A DNA stretch of 64,000 bases from G963556115 sp963678205 (lineage in GTDB: Bacteria; Planctomycetota; SZUA-567): NCBI GenBank assembly GCA_963678205.1, contig OY782760.1:620001-684000 (forward strand). Direction: 5' to 3'. How positions within the stretch are numbered: the first letter of the stretch is position 1; every line of letters starts with the position of its first letter. Positions 36,408 to 44,885 of the stretch are shown here, piece by piece. The notes under the pieces are model-generated. The model worked only from the letters and a program-made list of their open reading frames with translations. It was not told the DNA's origin and searched no databases. A program made the translations under genes and the position numbers.

Positions 36408-37640
36408 ATGCAACCAAGAATAGTAATAACAGGTATAGGATTAACTTCTCCAATTGGTAATGATATAAATATCATGAGAAAAAATCTTCTTGCTGGGAAT
36501 AGTAATGTTATTGAAAAAGAAATGCGTTACATTGGTAAAGTTCCTATGGGTAAGTGTGATTTTAATGCAACAAAATATCAAAATAGAAAAGATTTGAGAA
36601 GAGGCACTAGGGCTGGTTCAATAAGTATTTACTGTGTACATGAGGCAATAAATGATTCAAACATAGATCTTGATAAAGTAGGAAAAGATAATGTAGGAGT
36701 ATATATAGGTATAACAGAACATGGTACAGTTGAGACAGAAAATGAAATTGCTAATATTAAAGAATTTGATTATGATGTAAAATATTGGACACATCACCAT
36801 AATCCAAGAACAGTAGCAAATAATCCCGCAGGTGAAGTTTGTTTAAATTTAGAAATAACGGGGGCACATTGTACAATAGGAGCAGCTTGTGCAGCAGGAA
36901 ACTATGGATTGATACAAGGAGCACAACAATTAATACTTGGAGAATGCAATGTAGCAATTTGTGGTGGAGTTTCTGAAAGTACAGAATCATTTGGGATTTT
37001 TGCCGGTTTTAAAAGTCAGAATGCTTTAGCAATAAATGAAGACCCAAATAAAGCAAGTAAACCATTTAGTAAAAATAGAAATGGTATTGTCGTTTCTGAA
37101 GGCGGTGCAATATATATTCTCGAAAGACTTGATGATGCATTGGAACGTGGAGCTAATATAATTTGTGAAATTGCTGGATGGGCAATTAATACTGATGCAA
37201 CAGATTTTGTATTACCTAATGCACAGAGACAAGCAGAATGTATGCGAAAAGCATTGAAGCATTCTAGTATAGAAAGTAAACAAATTGATATAATAAGTAC
37301 ACATGCAACAAGTACGCCAGAAGGCGATATAAGAGAAGTTATGGCTATTAAAGAAGTATTTGGAGAAACACCAACTTGTTATGTCAATAATTCTAAAAGT
37401 TTTTGGGGACATGCAATGGGAGCAGCAGGTGCATTGGAACTTGCGGGAAATATTCCATCATTTAAAGATAATTTAATTCATCCAACAATAAACATTGATG
37501 AATTAGATCCACAGTGCGATTTAAATGGGAAAATAGTAATAGATAAACCTTGTAAAAAAGAGAATATTAATTATATTTTAAATAATTCTTTTGGTATGCT
37601 AGGTATTAACGCGGTATTAATAGTAAAAAAATATAAATAA
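36408..37640 (+). CDS. Beta-ketoacyl-ACP synthase (FabF-like)
   Basis: Condensing enzyme, 410 residues, of the KAS I/II type. The catalytic triad is intact: Cys161 in GAACAAG, His299 in STHATSTPEGD, and His335 in SKSFWGHAMGAAG with Lys330. NSFGMLGINA replaces the usual NSFGFGGTN near the C-terminus, which suggests a divergent substrate pocket. It is paired with a dedicated acyl carrier protein 14 bases downstream and lies away from any fab cluster in view. It is therefore probably a specialised synthase rather than the housekeeping FabF. AAGGA precedes the ATG by nine bases. Confidence 0.88.
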   Translation: MQPRIVITGIGLTSPIGNDINIMRKNLLAGNSNVIEKEMRYIGKVPMGKCDFNATKYQNRKDLRRGTRAGSISIYCVHEAINDSNIDLDKVGKDNVGVYIGITEHGTVETENEIANIKEFDYDVKYWTHHHNPRTVANNPAGEVCLNLEITGAHCTIGAACAAGNYGLIQGAQQLILGECNVAICGGVSESTESFGIFAGFKSQNALAINEDPNKASKPFSKNRNGIVVSEGGAIYILERLDDALERGANIICEIAGWAINTDATDFVLPNAQRQAECMRKALKHSSIESKQIDIISTHATSTPEGDIREVMAIKEVFGETPTCYVNNSKSFWGHAMGAAGALELAGNIPSFKDNLIHPTINIDELDPQCDLNGKIVIDKPCKKENINYILNNSFGMLGINAVLIVKKYK

Positions 37641-37654
37641 GGTAAGGAGAAATA

Positions 37655-37903
37655 ATGACAGCAGAAGAGGTACGTAAAATAGTAGTTGATATCATAGAAG
37701 AAATTGCACCAGATGAAGATTATAATAATATCATTGATGAAGAACCTCTTCGTGATCAACTTGGTTTAGATTCTATGGATTTTCTTGATATAGTTATGGA
37801 GTTAAGAAAACAACATAAAATAGAAGTTCCAGAAGCAGATTATCCAGAGCTTGCATCAATGAAAAGTACAGTTGAGTATTTATTACCAAAATTTAATTCA
37901 TAA
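37655..37903 (+). CDS. Acyl carrier protein
   Basis: 82 residues, acidic, four-helix ACP pattern. The phosphopantetheine attachment Ser40 is in LGLDSMDFLD, the DSL motif in its DSM form. AAGGAG lies six bases before the ATG. It directly follows the ketoacyl synthase and is likely its private carrier. It differs from typical housekeeping AcpP (which has DSLDTVEL), again pointing to a side pathway. Confidence 0.9.
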   Translation: MTAEEVRKIVVDIIEEIAPDEDYNNIIDEEPLRDQLGLDSMDFLDIVMELRKQHKIEVPEADYPELASMKSTVEYLLPKFNS

Positions 37904-37920
37904 CTTAAGGTATTATTTTA

Positions 37921-38238
37921 ATGCGTAAAAGAATAAACGCTAAGATAATACAAGGTAAAGGTAAAATACGAAGATTTATTTTAGCTCATTTCAGAAAACG
38001 GTATGTAGAAGAACAAAGAGAAAAACGAATTGGTGAATGTAATAGATGTGGAATCTGTTGTAAATTACTAATTAATTGTTTAATGCTTACACAAGATAAA
38101 GATGGAAATTATTTATGTAAAATACATAATAGAAAACCATCAAACTGTAATTTATTTCCTATAGATGAAAAAGATATAAGAGATAGAGATACTATTCTTC
38201 CAGATGTGCCATGTGGTTATACTTTTTTTAAAAAATAA
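37921..38238 (+). CDS. YkgJ-like cysteine-cluster protein
   Basis: 105 residues with a strongly basic N-terminal half followed by CNRCGICCKLL (CxxCxxCC), then CLMLTQDKDGNYLCKIHNRKPSNC (in pieces CLMLTQD, CKIHNRKPSNC) and VPCGYTFFKK. Same family type as the gene at 26.1 kb but a different subgroup, with a shorter C-terminal part. It is third in the run with the ketoacyl synthase and ACP, ahead of a terminator, so it may be a metal-dependent partner in that pathway. Function unknown. Confidence 0.78.
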   Translation: MRKRINAKIIQGKGKIRRFILAHFRKRYVEEQREKRIGECNRCGICCKLLINCLMLTQDKDGNYLCKIHNRKPSNCNLFPIDEKDIRDRDTILPDVPCGYTFFKK

Positions 38239-38242
38239 ATAA

Positions 38243-38271
38243 GGCTTCCTTAATATAGGAAGTCTTTTTTT
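38243..38271 (+). terminator. Rho-independent terminator after the KAS-ACP-YkgJ run
   Basis: Stem GGCTTCCT/AGGAAGTC (one G-T pair) around TAATAT, followed by seven T residues, four bases after the YkgJ stop. Confidence 0.85.
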
Positions 38272-38360
38272 AGATAATTAATACGTGTTCAATTTGCTTG
38301 ATTAAATAGAACTAAAGAAATAGAATAGAGATATTAAAAATAATAAAATGAGATTAATAA

Positions 38361-40877
38361 ATGTCTGAGGATAATGATGGATTAAAATTTTCAAATTTTG
38401 ACTTAACTGATAATCATGAAGATGATAATCAGAAGGAAAATAATCATAATAATTATAATCTAATATCACAGATAACTAATGTAGAAAACTTTGAATTTGA
38501 ATTTGAACCAGATGAAGAAAACGAAGAAAACACAAAAAATAGGCAAAGTTTAAAAAATGATACAGAAACATATAATAGTAATGATATAGCGGGTGATAAT
38601 ATAGAAGTTAATAATATTGAAAGTAATGATTATATACAAAGTAAGGAATTTGAAAATGAATTATTAATAAATAGCAGTCCTGAATCAAACATAACAATAT
38701 TACCAAATAAAACATCAGAAGTCGGTGAATTTGAAATAAGTGAAGATGAAGCAGAAGATATTTTGGCTCAAGTGTTAGCTCAGGATTTTACAACACCAGT
38801 AGCGGGGTTTGAAGAATTTGGTGAAAGAAAAAAAATACGAGAAGAAGCAGGAAAAATTTTAGATGGGGATAATTTTCAGAAAATTGAAGTAGATTATGAC
38901 TTTAATAAAGATAATGATAGATATCAAAAAACAGAAGAAAATTTACAAAAAAATAATGCTTATAATGACAATATTTTAGATGAAATAGATGAAAGTGATA
39001 TTGATGAGGAATTAAATTTTTCAGATATAGCAGATATAAATATAAATAATAATATTAATAATGAGTTATTAAATGAAAATAAAGAAAATAATAATTTCAA
39101 TCTTGAAAATGATGAAGAACTGCATGTAGATTATAACGATTTAGAATATTTTGAAGAAATTCATAATATAGAAGATGATGAATTAGATTTTGATTTAACA
39201 AGTGAAGAAGACTTTGATATATTAGATTTTAACGATAGTAATAAAAGTGAAGAAAGTAAATTTGAATTTGAAAAAATAAATGTTCCAAAAGAAAACAATG
39301 TAGAAGAGCTGTATGATAATAGTAATAATGTTATAAATGATAATGATACTAAAAATGAATTTGATTTATATAATTTGATAGATATTGAAGATTTAGATGA
39401 AAATTTAGAATTTGATTTTGAAGGATTGAATGATTTAAACGATGAAGACTTTAATCTAGATATCAGTAATAATGATATAGAAGAAGAACTAGAAGATGAT
39501 TTTGATTTAGATCATATTCAAGCTTTAACAGAACAAAATGAAGATTATGTTGGAAATATTGATGATGAAGGTTTTAATTTAGATCTTGGTAATGGTGATG
39601 AAGAGAATAAAATAGAGGAAGATTTTGATGTAGAAGATGTTGAAATTTTTTCTGAACAAAATGAAGATTATGATGGAAGCTTAGATGATGAAGGTTTTAA
39701 CCTTGATCTTGGTAATGGAGATACAGAAGAAGAGTTAGAGGAAGATTTTGATATAGAAGATATTGAAATTTTTTCTGAGCAAAATGAAGATTATGATGGA
39801 AGCTTAGATGATGAAGGCTTTAACCTTGATCTTGGTAATGGAGATACAGAAGAAGAATTAGAGGAAGATTTTGATTTAGAAGATTTTGATAATTTTAATG
39901 AGTTCAACGATAATGACAGTATTACTATAGATGATGATGGCTTTGATCTAGATTTTGATAATGATGAAAATAAATTTGATAATGATGACTTTGATGATTT
40001 TAATTTTAATGATGAAGATAGTTTAGATGATTTTGATGAGGAATATCTACTTGATGAAGATATAGATGATAATATTAATGATAAAAAAAATGATGTATTA
40101 TCAGATTATGAAAAAAATGAATTAACAGTAAAAACGCAACAGCATTTATTAAAGATTAGAACTGTAATTAAAAATATTCCTAAAAACACTAAAGACTTTA
40201 CAGCAAATACAGTTGCCTTTTTAAAAAGATTAAATGAAATTAGAAATGAAATAAAAGAAGAAGGAGTAAACAAAACATTAAGAAAATATTTCAATCATTC
40301 TAAAAATACTTTAAGTCGATCAGCTGCAACAGTTGGAAAAAAACTTCACGAAAATATCAAAAAAAAATCATTAAATTTACCAAATAAATCAAAACAAAAT
40401 ATTAAAAATAAGAAAAAAACTGAATTAGATGGGTGGACAGGAGATGATGTTGAAGATACTTGGGGACTTGGTCCGGCAATTTCTGAAAAAATTAATGATG
40501 AAAGTGAACAGAAGTTATCAAATTTAAGTTCTGAAAATGGAACAGAGGAAGATGAAGCAGATTGGGATGAAGAAGAAATAAGTTTTTCAACTGCAGATAT
40601 GCTTATGGAAGATGCAGAACTTGGGTTAGAGGAGTTTGGTGATTTTGGGAAAAATAAAAAAGAAGAGTTAGAAGATACAACAGATTATTCAGGATTACTT
40701 GGTAAAGTAAAAAAAGTAAAAAAAATAACTTATAAATGGTTAAGATTAATATATAAATTTTTAGATTCAATAATTGATTTTGAAAAGAACTGGTGGAAAG
40801 TCGTCGATTTTTTGGCAGTAGTAATGTTGATGATAGCTTTAGCAATGGTTGTGGCATATTATATCTGGCATAAGTAG
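38361..40877 (+). CDS. Large acidic, repeat-containing, tail-anchored protein of unknown function
   Basis: 838 residues; I do not recognise a known family for the bulk. The first 570 residues are extremely rich in Asp, Glu and Asn, and include about three tandem 41-residue repeats (residues about 380-502; core EEDFDxEDxExFSEQNEDYDG and DEGFNLDLGNGD). A basic helical stretch follows (about 590-690, TKDFTANTVAFLKRLNEI, KNTLSRSAATVGKKLHENI), then a Trp-containing acidic region and a short basic segment. A single hydrophobic helix (FLAVVMLMIALAMVVAYYI) lies three residues from the C-terminus. That places it as a tail-anchored membrane protein with a long acidic cytoplasmic part. No good ribosome site; preceded by a terminator. 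Confidence 0.75.
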   Translation: MSEDNDGLKFSNFDLTDNHEDDNQKENNHNNYNLISQITNVENFEFEFEPDEENEENTKNRQSLKNDTETYNSNDIAGDNIEVNNIESNDYIQSKEFENELLINSSPESNITILPNKTSEVGEFEISEDEAEDILAQVLAQDFTTPVAGFEEFGERKKIREEAGKILDGDNFQKIEVDYDFNKDNDRYQKTEENLQKNNAYNDNILDEIDESDIDEELNFSDIADININNNINNELLNENKENNNFNLENDEELHVDYNDLEYFEEIHNIEDDELDFDLTSEEDFDILDFNDSNKSEESKFEFEKINVPKENNVEELYDNSNNVINDNDTKNEFDLYNLIDIEDLDENLEFDFEGLNDLNDEDFNLDISNNDIEEELEDDFDLDHIQALTEQNEDYVGNIDDEGFNLDLGNGDEENKIEEDFDVEDVEIFSEQNEDYDGSLDDEGFNLDLGNGDTEEELEEDFDIEDIEIFSEQNEDYDGSLDDEGFNLDLGNGDTEEELEEDFDLEDFDNFNEFNDNDSITIDDDGFDLDFDNDENKFDNDDFDDFNFNDEDSLDDFDEEYLLDEDIDDNINDKKNDVLSDYEKNELTVKTQQHLLKIRTVIKNIPKNTKDFTANTVAFLKRLNEIRNEIKEEGVNKTLRKYFNHSKNTLSRSAATVGKKLHENIKKKSLNLPNKSKQNIKNKKKTELDGWTGDDVEDTWGLGPAISEKINDESEQKLSNLSSENGTEEDEADWDEEEISFSTADMLMEDAELGLEEFGDFGKNKKEELEDTTDYSGLLGKVKKVKKITYKWLRLIYKFLDSIIDFEKNWWKVVDFLAVVMLMIALAMVVAYYIWHK
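39498..39866 (+). repeat. Tandem 123-bp coding repeats
   Basis: GATTTTGAT recurs exactly at 39498, 39621, 39744 and 39867, a 123-bp (41-codon) period. The second and third units are nearly identical in DNA, the first is more diverged, and a partial fourth follows. This indicates recent in-frame duplication inside the acidic protein. Confidence 0.9.
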
Positions 40878-41001
40878 AAGAAGTATGACAAAAATGTAAC
40901 AAATAAAAAAAGTAATACAATTTGGTATTAAGATTTTGAAATAAATATCGCTAATAAATTATAACAAGTTTAAATACAGTCACTTATAATAATGAAAAAA
41001 T

Positions 41002-41018
41002 TTGGAACTATAATTGCT
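41002..41018 (+). promoter_or_regulatory. Sigma-54-like -24/-12 promoter of amt1
   Basis: TTGGAACTATAATTGCT keeps both GG and GC with the required ten bases between and differs from TTGGCAC-N5-TTGCT at one position. It lies about 50 bases before the first ammonium transporter gene. Confidence 0.7.
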
Positions 41019-41065
41019 TGATTATAGACCATATTTAAATTTATTACTTATAGGAGACAAATATA

Positions 41066-42469
41066 ATGAATTTGTATAAGCTTTTTGGCTTTGGAGCTAT
41101 AATTATAGCGATATCATCTCTAAATATATACGCGGCAGATCAAGTTGCAAGTAATATTACAGCAACTCCACTTCAATATGATAGTATGTTTACTATTAAT
41201 AATCTCTGGCTCTTAATTGCAACTTTTTTAGTATTTATGATGCATTTAGGATTTGCTACTCTTGAATCAGGTTTAACAAGAGCAAAAAACACAGTAAATA
41301 TTTTATTTAAAAATACTGCAATTGTTGCTATTGGTTTAATAACTTATGCAATACTAGGTTTTAACTTAATGTATCCGGGTGATAGTTGGCTATACAATGG
41401 TCTGCTTGGGGTATTTTCATTTGGTATAAACCCAGGTGTTGATGGTCAGACCATGGCGTATGGTAACTATACATATTATTCTGATTTTATATTTCAAGGA
41501 ATGTTTGCGGCGACTGCAGCAACGATTGTCTCTGGTGCTGTGGCGGAAAGAGTAAAACTTATTCCATTTCTTATTTTTTCTGTAATATATGTAATGCTGA
41601 TTTATCCAATTGTGGGATCTTGGGGTTGGGGTGGAGGTTGGTTGAGTCACCTGGATGTCCCATTTCATGATTTTGCTGGATCTACCTTTGTACATAGTGT
41701 AGGTGGGTGGGCAGCTTTTGCTGCAATAATCTTATTAGGAGCTAGAAGAGGAAAATATGGACCAGATGGTAAAGCAAGAGGTATTCCTGGGCATAGTTTA
41801 CCACTTGCTGCAATTGGAGTCTTTTTATTATGGTTTGGTTGGTATGGCTTTAATGGCGGGTCAGTATTATCAGCAGATCCAAACTTAGTATCACATGTAT
41901 TTGTAACAACAAGTCTAGGTTCAGCATCAGGTATTGTTGCGGCAATGATTGTAAGCTGGTGGGTTCAGAAAAAACCAGATTTATCTATGGTGTTAAATGG
42001 GTCACTTGCAGGATTAGTTGCAATAACAGCGGGCGCTGATTGTGTTTCACCGTTAGAGAGTGTTTATATAGGGTTTATTGGCGGGTGTTTAGTTGTCTTG
42101 TCTGTATTTTTCTTTGATGAAATAGTAAAAGTTGATGATCCTGTTGGTGCAACATCTGTACACTTAGCCAATGGCGTTTGGGGTACAATTGCTGTAGGTA
42201 TATGGGGAAAATATAAAGTAGATGCGGCTGGTGATATTATAGCATATACCTCAACTGGTGGAGAAACCTTTTATTATAGTTTTGTCTCTCAGTTATATGG
42301 AGTGCTAGCAAGTGCTGTATTTTGTTTTGTTTCAGCTTTTATTATTATATATATAATAAAGAAAATCTTTGGGTTCCGTGTTAGCCAACATGAAGAAATG
42401 CAAGGACTTGATATCGGAGAACACGGTATGGAATCATATGCAGGGTTCCAAATATTCTTAAATCAATAA
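41066..42469 (+). CDS. amt: Ammonium transporter, first copy
   Basis: Amt/MEP/Rh channel, 467 residues. A signal-like N-terminus (LFGFGAIIIAISSLNIYA) is followed by the eleven-helix core. Family blocks: FMMHLGFATLESGLTRAKNT, GWGGGWLSHL, HDFAGSTFVHSVGGWAAFA with the first pore His, GHSLPLAAIGVFLLWFGWYGFNGGS (split), and DPVGATSVHLANGVWGT with the second pore His. The tail ends HGMESYAGFQIFLNQ. GGAG lies before the ATG, and a sigma-54-like promoter sits upstream. An Amt adjacent to a near-identical paralogue is notable. No glnB/glnK lies beside them. Confidence 0.96.
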   Translation: MNLYKLFGFGAIIIAISSLNIYAADQVASNITATPLQYDSMFTINNLWLLIATFLVFMMHLGFATLESGLTRAKNTVNILFKNTAIVAIGLITYAILGFNLMYPGDSWLYNGLLGVFSFGINPGVDGQTMAYGNYTYYSDFIFQGMFAATAATIVSGAVAERVKLIPFLIFSVIYVMLIYPIVGSWGWGGGWLSHLDVPFHDFAGSTFVHSVGGWAAFAAIILLGARRGKYGPDGKARGIPGHSLPLAAIGVFLLWFGWYGFNGGSVLSADPNLVSHVFVTTSLGSASGIVAAMIVSWWVQKKPDLSMVLNGSLAGLVAITAGADCVSPLESVYIGFIGGCLVVLSVFFFDEIVKVDDPVGATSVHLANGVWGTIAVGIWGKYKVDAAGDIIAYTSTGGETFYYSFVSQLYGVLASAVFCFVSAFIIIYIIKKIFGFRVSQHEEMQGLDIGEHGMESYAGFQIFLNQ

Positions 42470-42489
42470 TAATAACAAATTATAAGATT

Positions 42490-42521
42490 GCAAAAGCCGA
42501 ACTATTAAGTTCGGCTTTTGC
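42490..42521 (+). terminator. Hairpin after amt1
   Basis: Perfect 14-bp stem (GCAAAAGCCGAACT and complement) with an ATTA loop. The core is followed by CTTTTGC rather than a clean T-run, but it is a likely terminator separating the two amt genes. Confidence 0.75.
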
Positions 42522-42658
42522 CGTCTTGTAGGTAATAAATAAAAAAGTAATCAAAAACGTGTGAATAAAAATCATTATTGTAATTAGTTCTAATTGGTGT
42601 GTATTTAGGAAACAATTAAAACGTATCTTATTTAGAAGAAAAGGAGAGTTATAGAGAA

Positions 42659-44083
42659 ATGAAAAATTTAAAATGGCTTGGATTTGTATTATTATCATTG
42701 TTGATTATTTCAACAAATGCGGATGCAATCGAAGAAATTGTTACCGCAAAAAATGCTATATTACCTGCTGATATAGCAAAAACATATAAATATGATAGTA
42801 TGTTTACTGTGAATAATTTATGGATTCTAATTGCAACATTTATGGTATTTATTATGCATTTAGGGTTTGCTACACTTGAATGTGGTTTAACAAGAGCAAA
42901 GAATACAGTAAATATTTTATTTAAAAATTCATCAATTATTGCTATTGGTATAATTACATATGCTGTTCTCGGTTTTAACTTGATGTATCCAGGAGATAAT
43001 TGGTTAAGTAATGGTATAATTGGCCAATTTGTTTTTGGGATTAATCCAGGTGAAGTTGGTCAAACTATGGCATATGGTGGATATACTTATTATACGGATT
43101 TTATTTTTCAGTCGATGTTTGCAGCAACTGCTGTGACTATTGTTGCTGGTGCTGTAGCTGAAAGGGTAAAATTACTTCCATTCCTTATTTTTTCAATTAT
43201 TTATGCAATTTTAGTATATCCTATTGTAGGTTCATGGGGATGGGGTGGAGGCTGGTTGGATCAGTTAACAGTGCCTTTTCATGATTTTGCAGGATCTACT
43301 TTTGTACATAGTGTAGGGGGGTGGGGAGCGCTTGCTGCAATTATGTTACTAGGTGCAAGAACAGGTAAATTTGGGCCAGATGGTAAAGCAAGAGGTATCC
43401 CAGGGCATAGTATGCCGCTGGCATCAATTGGCGCCTTTTTATTATGGTTTGGCTGGTTTGGATTTAATGGTGGGTCAGTATTATCTGCGGATCCAAATGC
43501 TGTTTCGCATGTATTTGTAACGACAAGTATAGGCTCAGCAGCTGGAACCTTTGGAGCTATGATTTTAAGTTGGATAATTCAAAAAAAACCAGATTTATCA
43601 ATGGTTTTGAATGGATCTCTTGCGGGATTAGTAGCAATTACCGCTGGCGCAGACTGTATTACTCCAAGTGAAAGTGCATTAATTGGATTTGTAGGTGGTT
43701 GTTTTGTTGTCTTAGCAGTATTTTTCTTTGATAATATACTTAAATTAGATGATCCAGTAGGTGCAACATCGGTACACTTGATCAATGGTTTATGGGGAAC
43801 ACTTGCAGTAGGAATTTGGGGAAAATATAAAATTAATGAATTGGGTGATATTGTGTCATTTACTTCAATTGGTGGTAAACTATTTCATTACAGTATAATA
43901 TCTCAATTATATGGCGCTATTGCATGTGCTATATTTAGTTTTATTTCTGCTTATATTATTATTTATATAATAAAAAAGACTCTTGGGTTCAGAGTTACTC
44001 AAGAAGAGGAAGTTGCTGGTTTAGATATCGGAGAACATGGTATGGAATCGTATGCAGGGTTCCAAATATTCTTAAATCAGTAA
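42659..44083 (+). CDS. amt: Ammonium transporter, second copy
   Basis: 474-residue paralogue of the preceding gene with the same pore blocks (HDFAGSTFVHSVGGWGALA, FGWFGFNGGS, DPVGATSVHLINGLWGT) and the identical tail HGMESYAGFQIFLNQ. The N-terminal signal-like region differs and carries an extra insertion before the first core helix. It lies in its own transcription unit, between two hairpin terminators. GGAG lies upstream, and only a weak sigma-54-like match precedes it. The pair probably arose by local duplication and now differs mainly at the N-terminus and in loops. Confidence 0.96.
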   Translation: MKNLKWLGFVLLSLLIISTNADAIEEIVTAKNAILPADIAKTYKYDSMFTVNNLWILIATFMVFIMHLGFATLECGLTRAKNTVNILFKNSSIIAIGIITYAVLGFNLMYPGDNWLSNGIIGQFVFGINPGEVGQTMAYGGYTYYTDFIFQSMFAATAVTIVAGAVAERVKLLPFLIFSIIYAILVYPIVGSWGWGGGWLDQLTVPFHDFAGSTFVHSVGGWGALAAIMLLGARTGKFGPDGKARGIPGHSMPLASIGAFLLWFGWFGFNGGSVLSADPNAVSHVFVTTSIGSAAGTFGAMILSWIIQKKPDLSMVLNGSLAGLVAITAGADCITPSESALIGFVGGCFVVLAVFFFDNILKLDDPVGATSVHLINGLWGTLAVGIWGKYKINELGDIVSFTSIGGKLFHYSIISQLYGAIACAIFSFISAYIIIYIIKKTLGFRVTQEEEVAGLDIGEHGMESYAGFQIFLNQ

Positions 44084-44103
44084 ATATTTATTCCATTTAT
44101 AAG

Positions 44104-44132
44104 AAAAGCCGAGCGATTGCTCGGCTTTTTTT
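44104..44132 (+). terminator. Rho-independent terminator after amt2
   Basis: AAAAGCCGAGC-GATT-GCTCGGCTTTT running into further T residues; 11-bp perfect stem with a classic U-tract. Confidence 0.92.
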
Positions 44133-44210
44133 ATATCTATTCTTTTATATTAAAGAATAATATGTAAAATAATGTAATCATATCATGATAATAAAAAAAT
44201 AGGAAAATGG

Positions 44211-44882
44211 ATGAATTATAAAGCATTAAAAAATAAATTTGAAATAATGCCTGGTTGGTTGAAATGGATTTATTATATAATCATGTTTCAAACAGGTTTA
44301 TTAATATGTTTTTGGCTTGAAGTACCTTTTTTTTATAATCTTTCAAAGCTTGCCAACATTAGAGCAATAAGTGGTATATTGGAAGTATTAAAAGAATCTG
44401 GATACTTTTTTACTTGGGTTATTGTAAGTATTGCTTTACTTCTGATTGATTTGCCAAAAAGAATAAAAGTGGGGTATAGTTTTATAAAACGAGGTGCATT
44501 TTTAATTTCTTCTGCTTTGTTATCCGGGTTAATCGCAGAAATATTAAAAATTGTTATAAGAAGAGAAAGACCAGAACCGTTATTTTTTACTGGGGGAAAT
44601 TTTAGAGGTTGGGTAGGAGCCTGGTGGAAAAGTAATGATTTAGGAACACCTAGTAGTCATGCAATGGTTGCTTTTGGCGCTGCGTGGGCTTTATGTGTGT
44701 TATTTCCTCAGGCAAGAATTATTTGGATTTTTATTGGTGTTGGGTGTGCACTCAGTAGAATGATTCATCAGGCACATTTATTAGGTGATGTATACATTGC
44801 GGCTGTTTTATCATATTTGATAACACAATTTTTAGCTAAAAAAATTCTTTCAAATAAGAAAGAAATAAAATCGGAGAAATAA
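44211..44882 (+). CDS. PAP2-family membrane phosphatase
   Basis: 223 residues, about six membrane helices, with the three-part PAP2 active site: KIVIRRERP (K-x6-RP), GTPSSHAM (PSGH type, here PSSH) and SRMIHQAHLLGD (SR-x5-H-x3-D). Members dephosphorylate lipid phosphates such as undecaprenyl pyrophosphate, phosphatidate or lipid A phosphates. The neighbouring LptF/G-type permease, four bases downstream, suggests a role in envelope lipid or lipopolysaccharide metabolism. The exact substrate is not evident. Confidence 0.88.
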   Translation: MNYKALKNKFEIMPGWLKWIYYIIMFQTGLLICFWLEVPFFYNLSKLANIRAISGILEVLKESGYFFTWVIVSIALLLIDLPKRIKVGYSFIKRGAFLISSALLSGLIAEILKIVIRRERPEPLFFTGGNFRGWVGAWWKSNDLGTPSSHAMVAFGAAWALCVLFPQARIIWIFIGVGCALSRMIHQAHLLGDVYIAAVLSYLITQFLAKKILSNKKEIKSEK

Positions 44883-44885
44883 TTA

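Noticed and set aside
42593..42610. Possible sigma-54 promoter before amt2 (TTGGTGTGTATTTAGG)
   Set aside because: Only the -24 GG fits well; the -12 element reads GG and the flanking bases disagree with the consensus.
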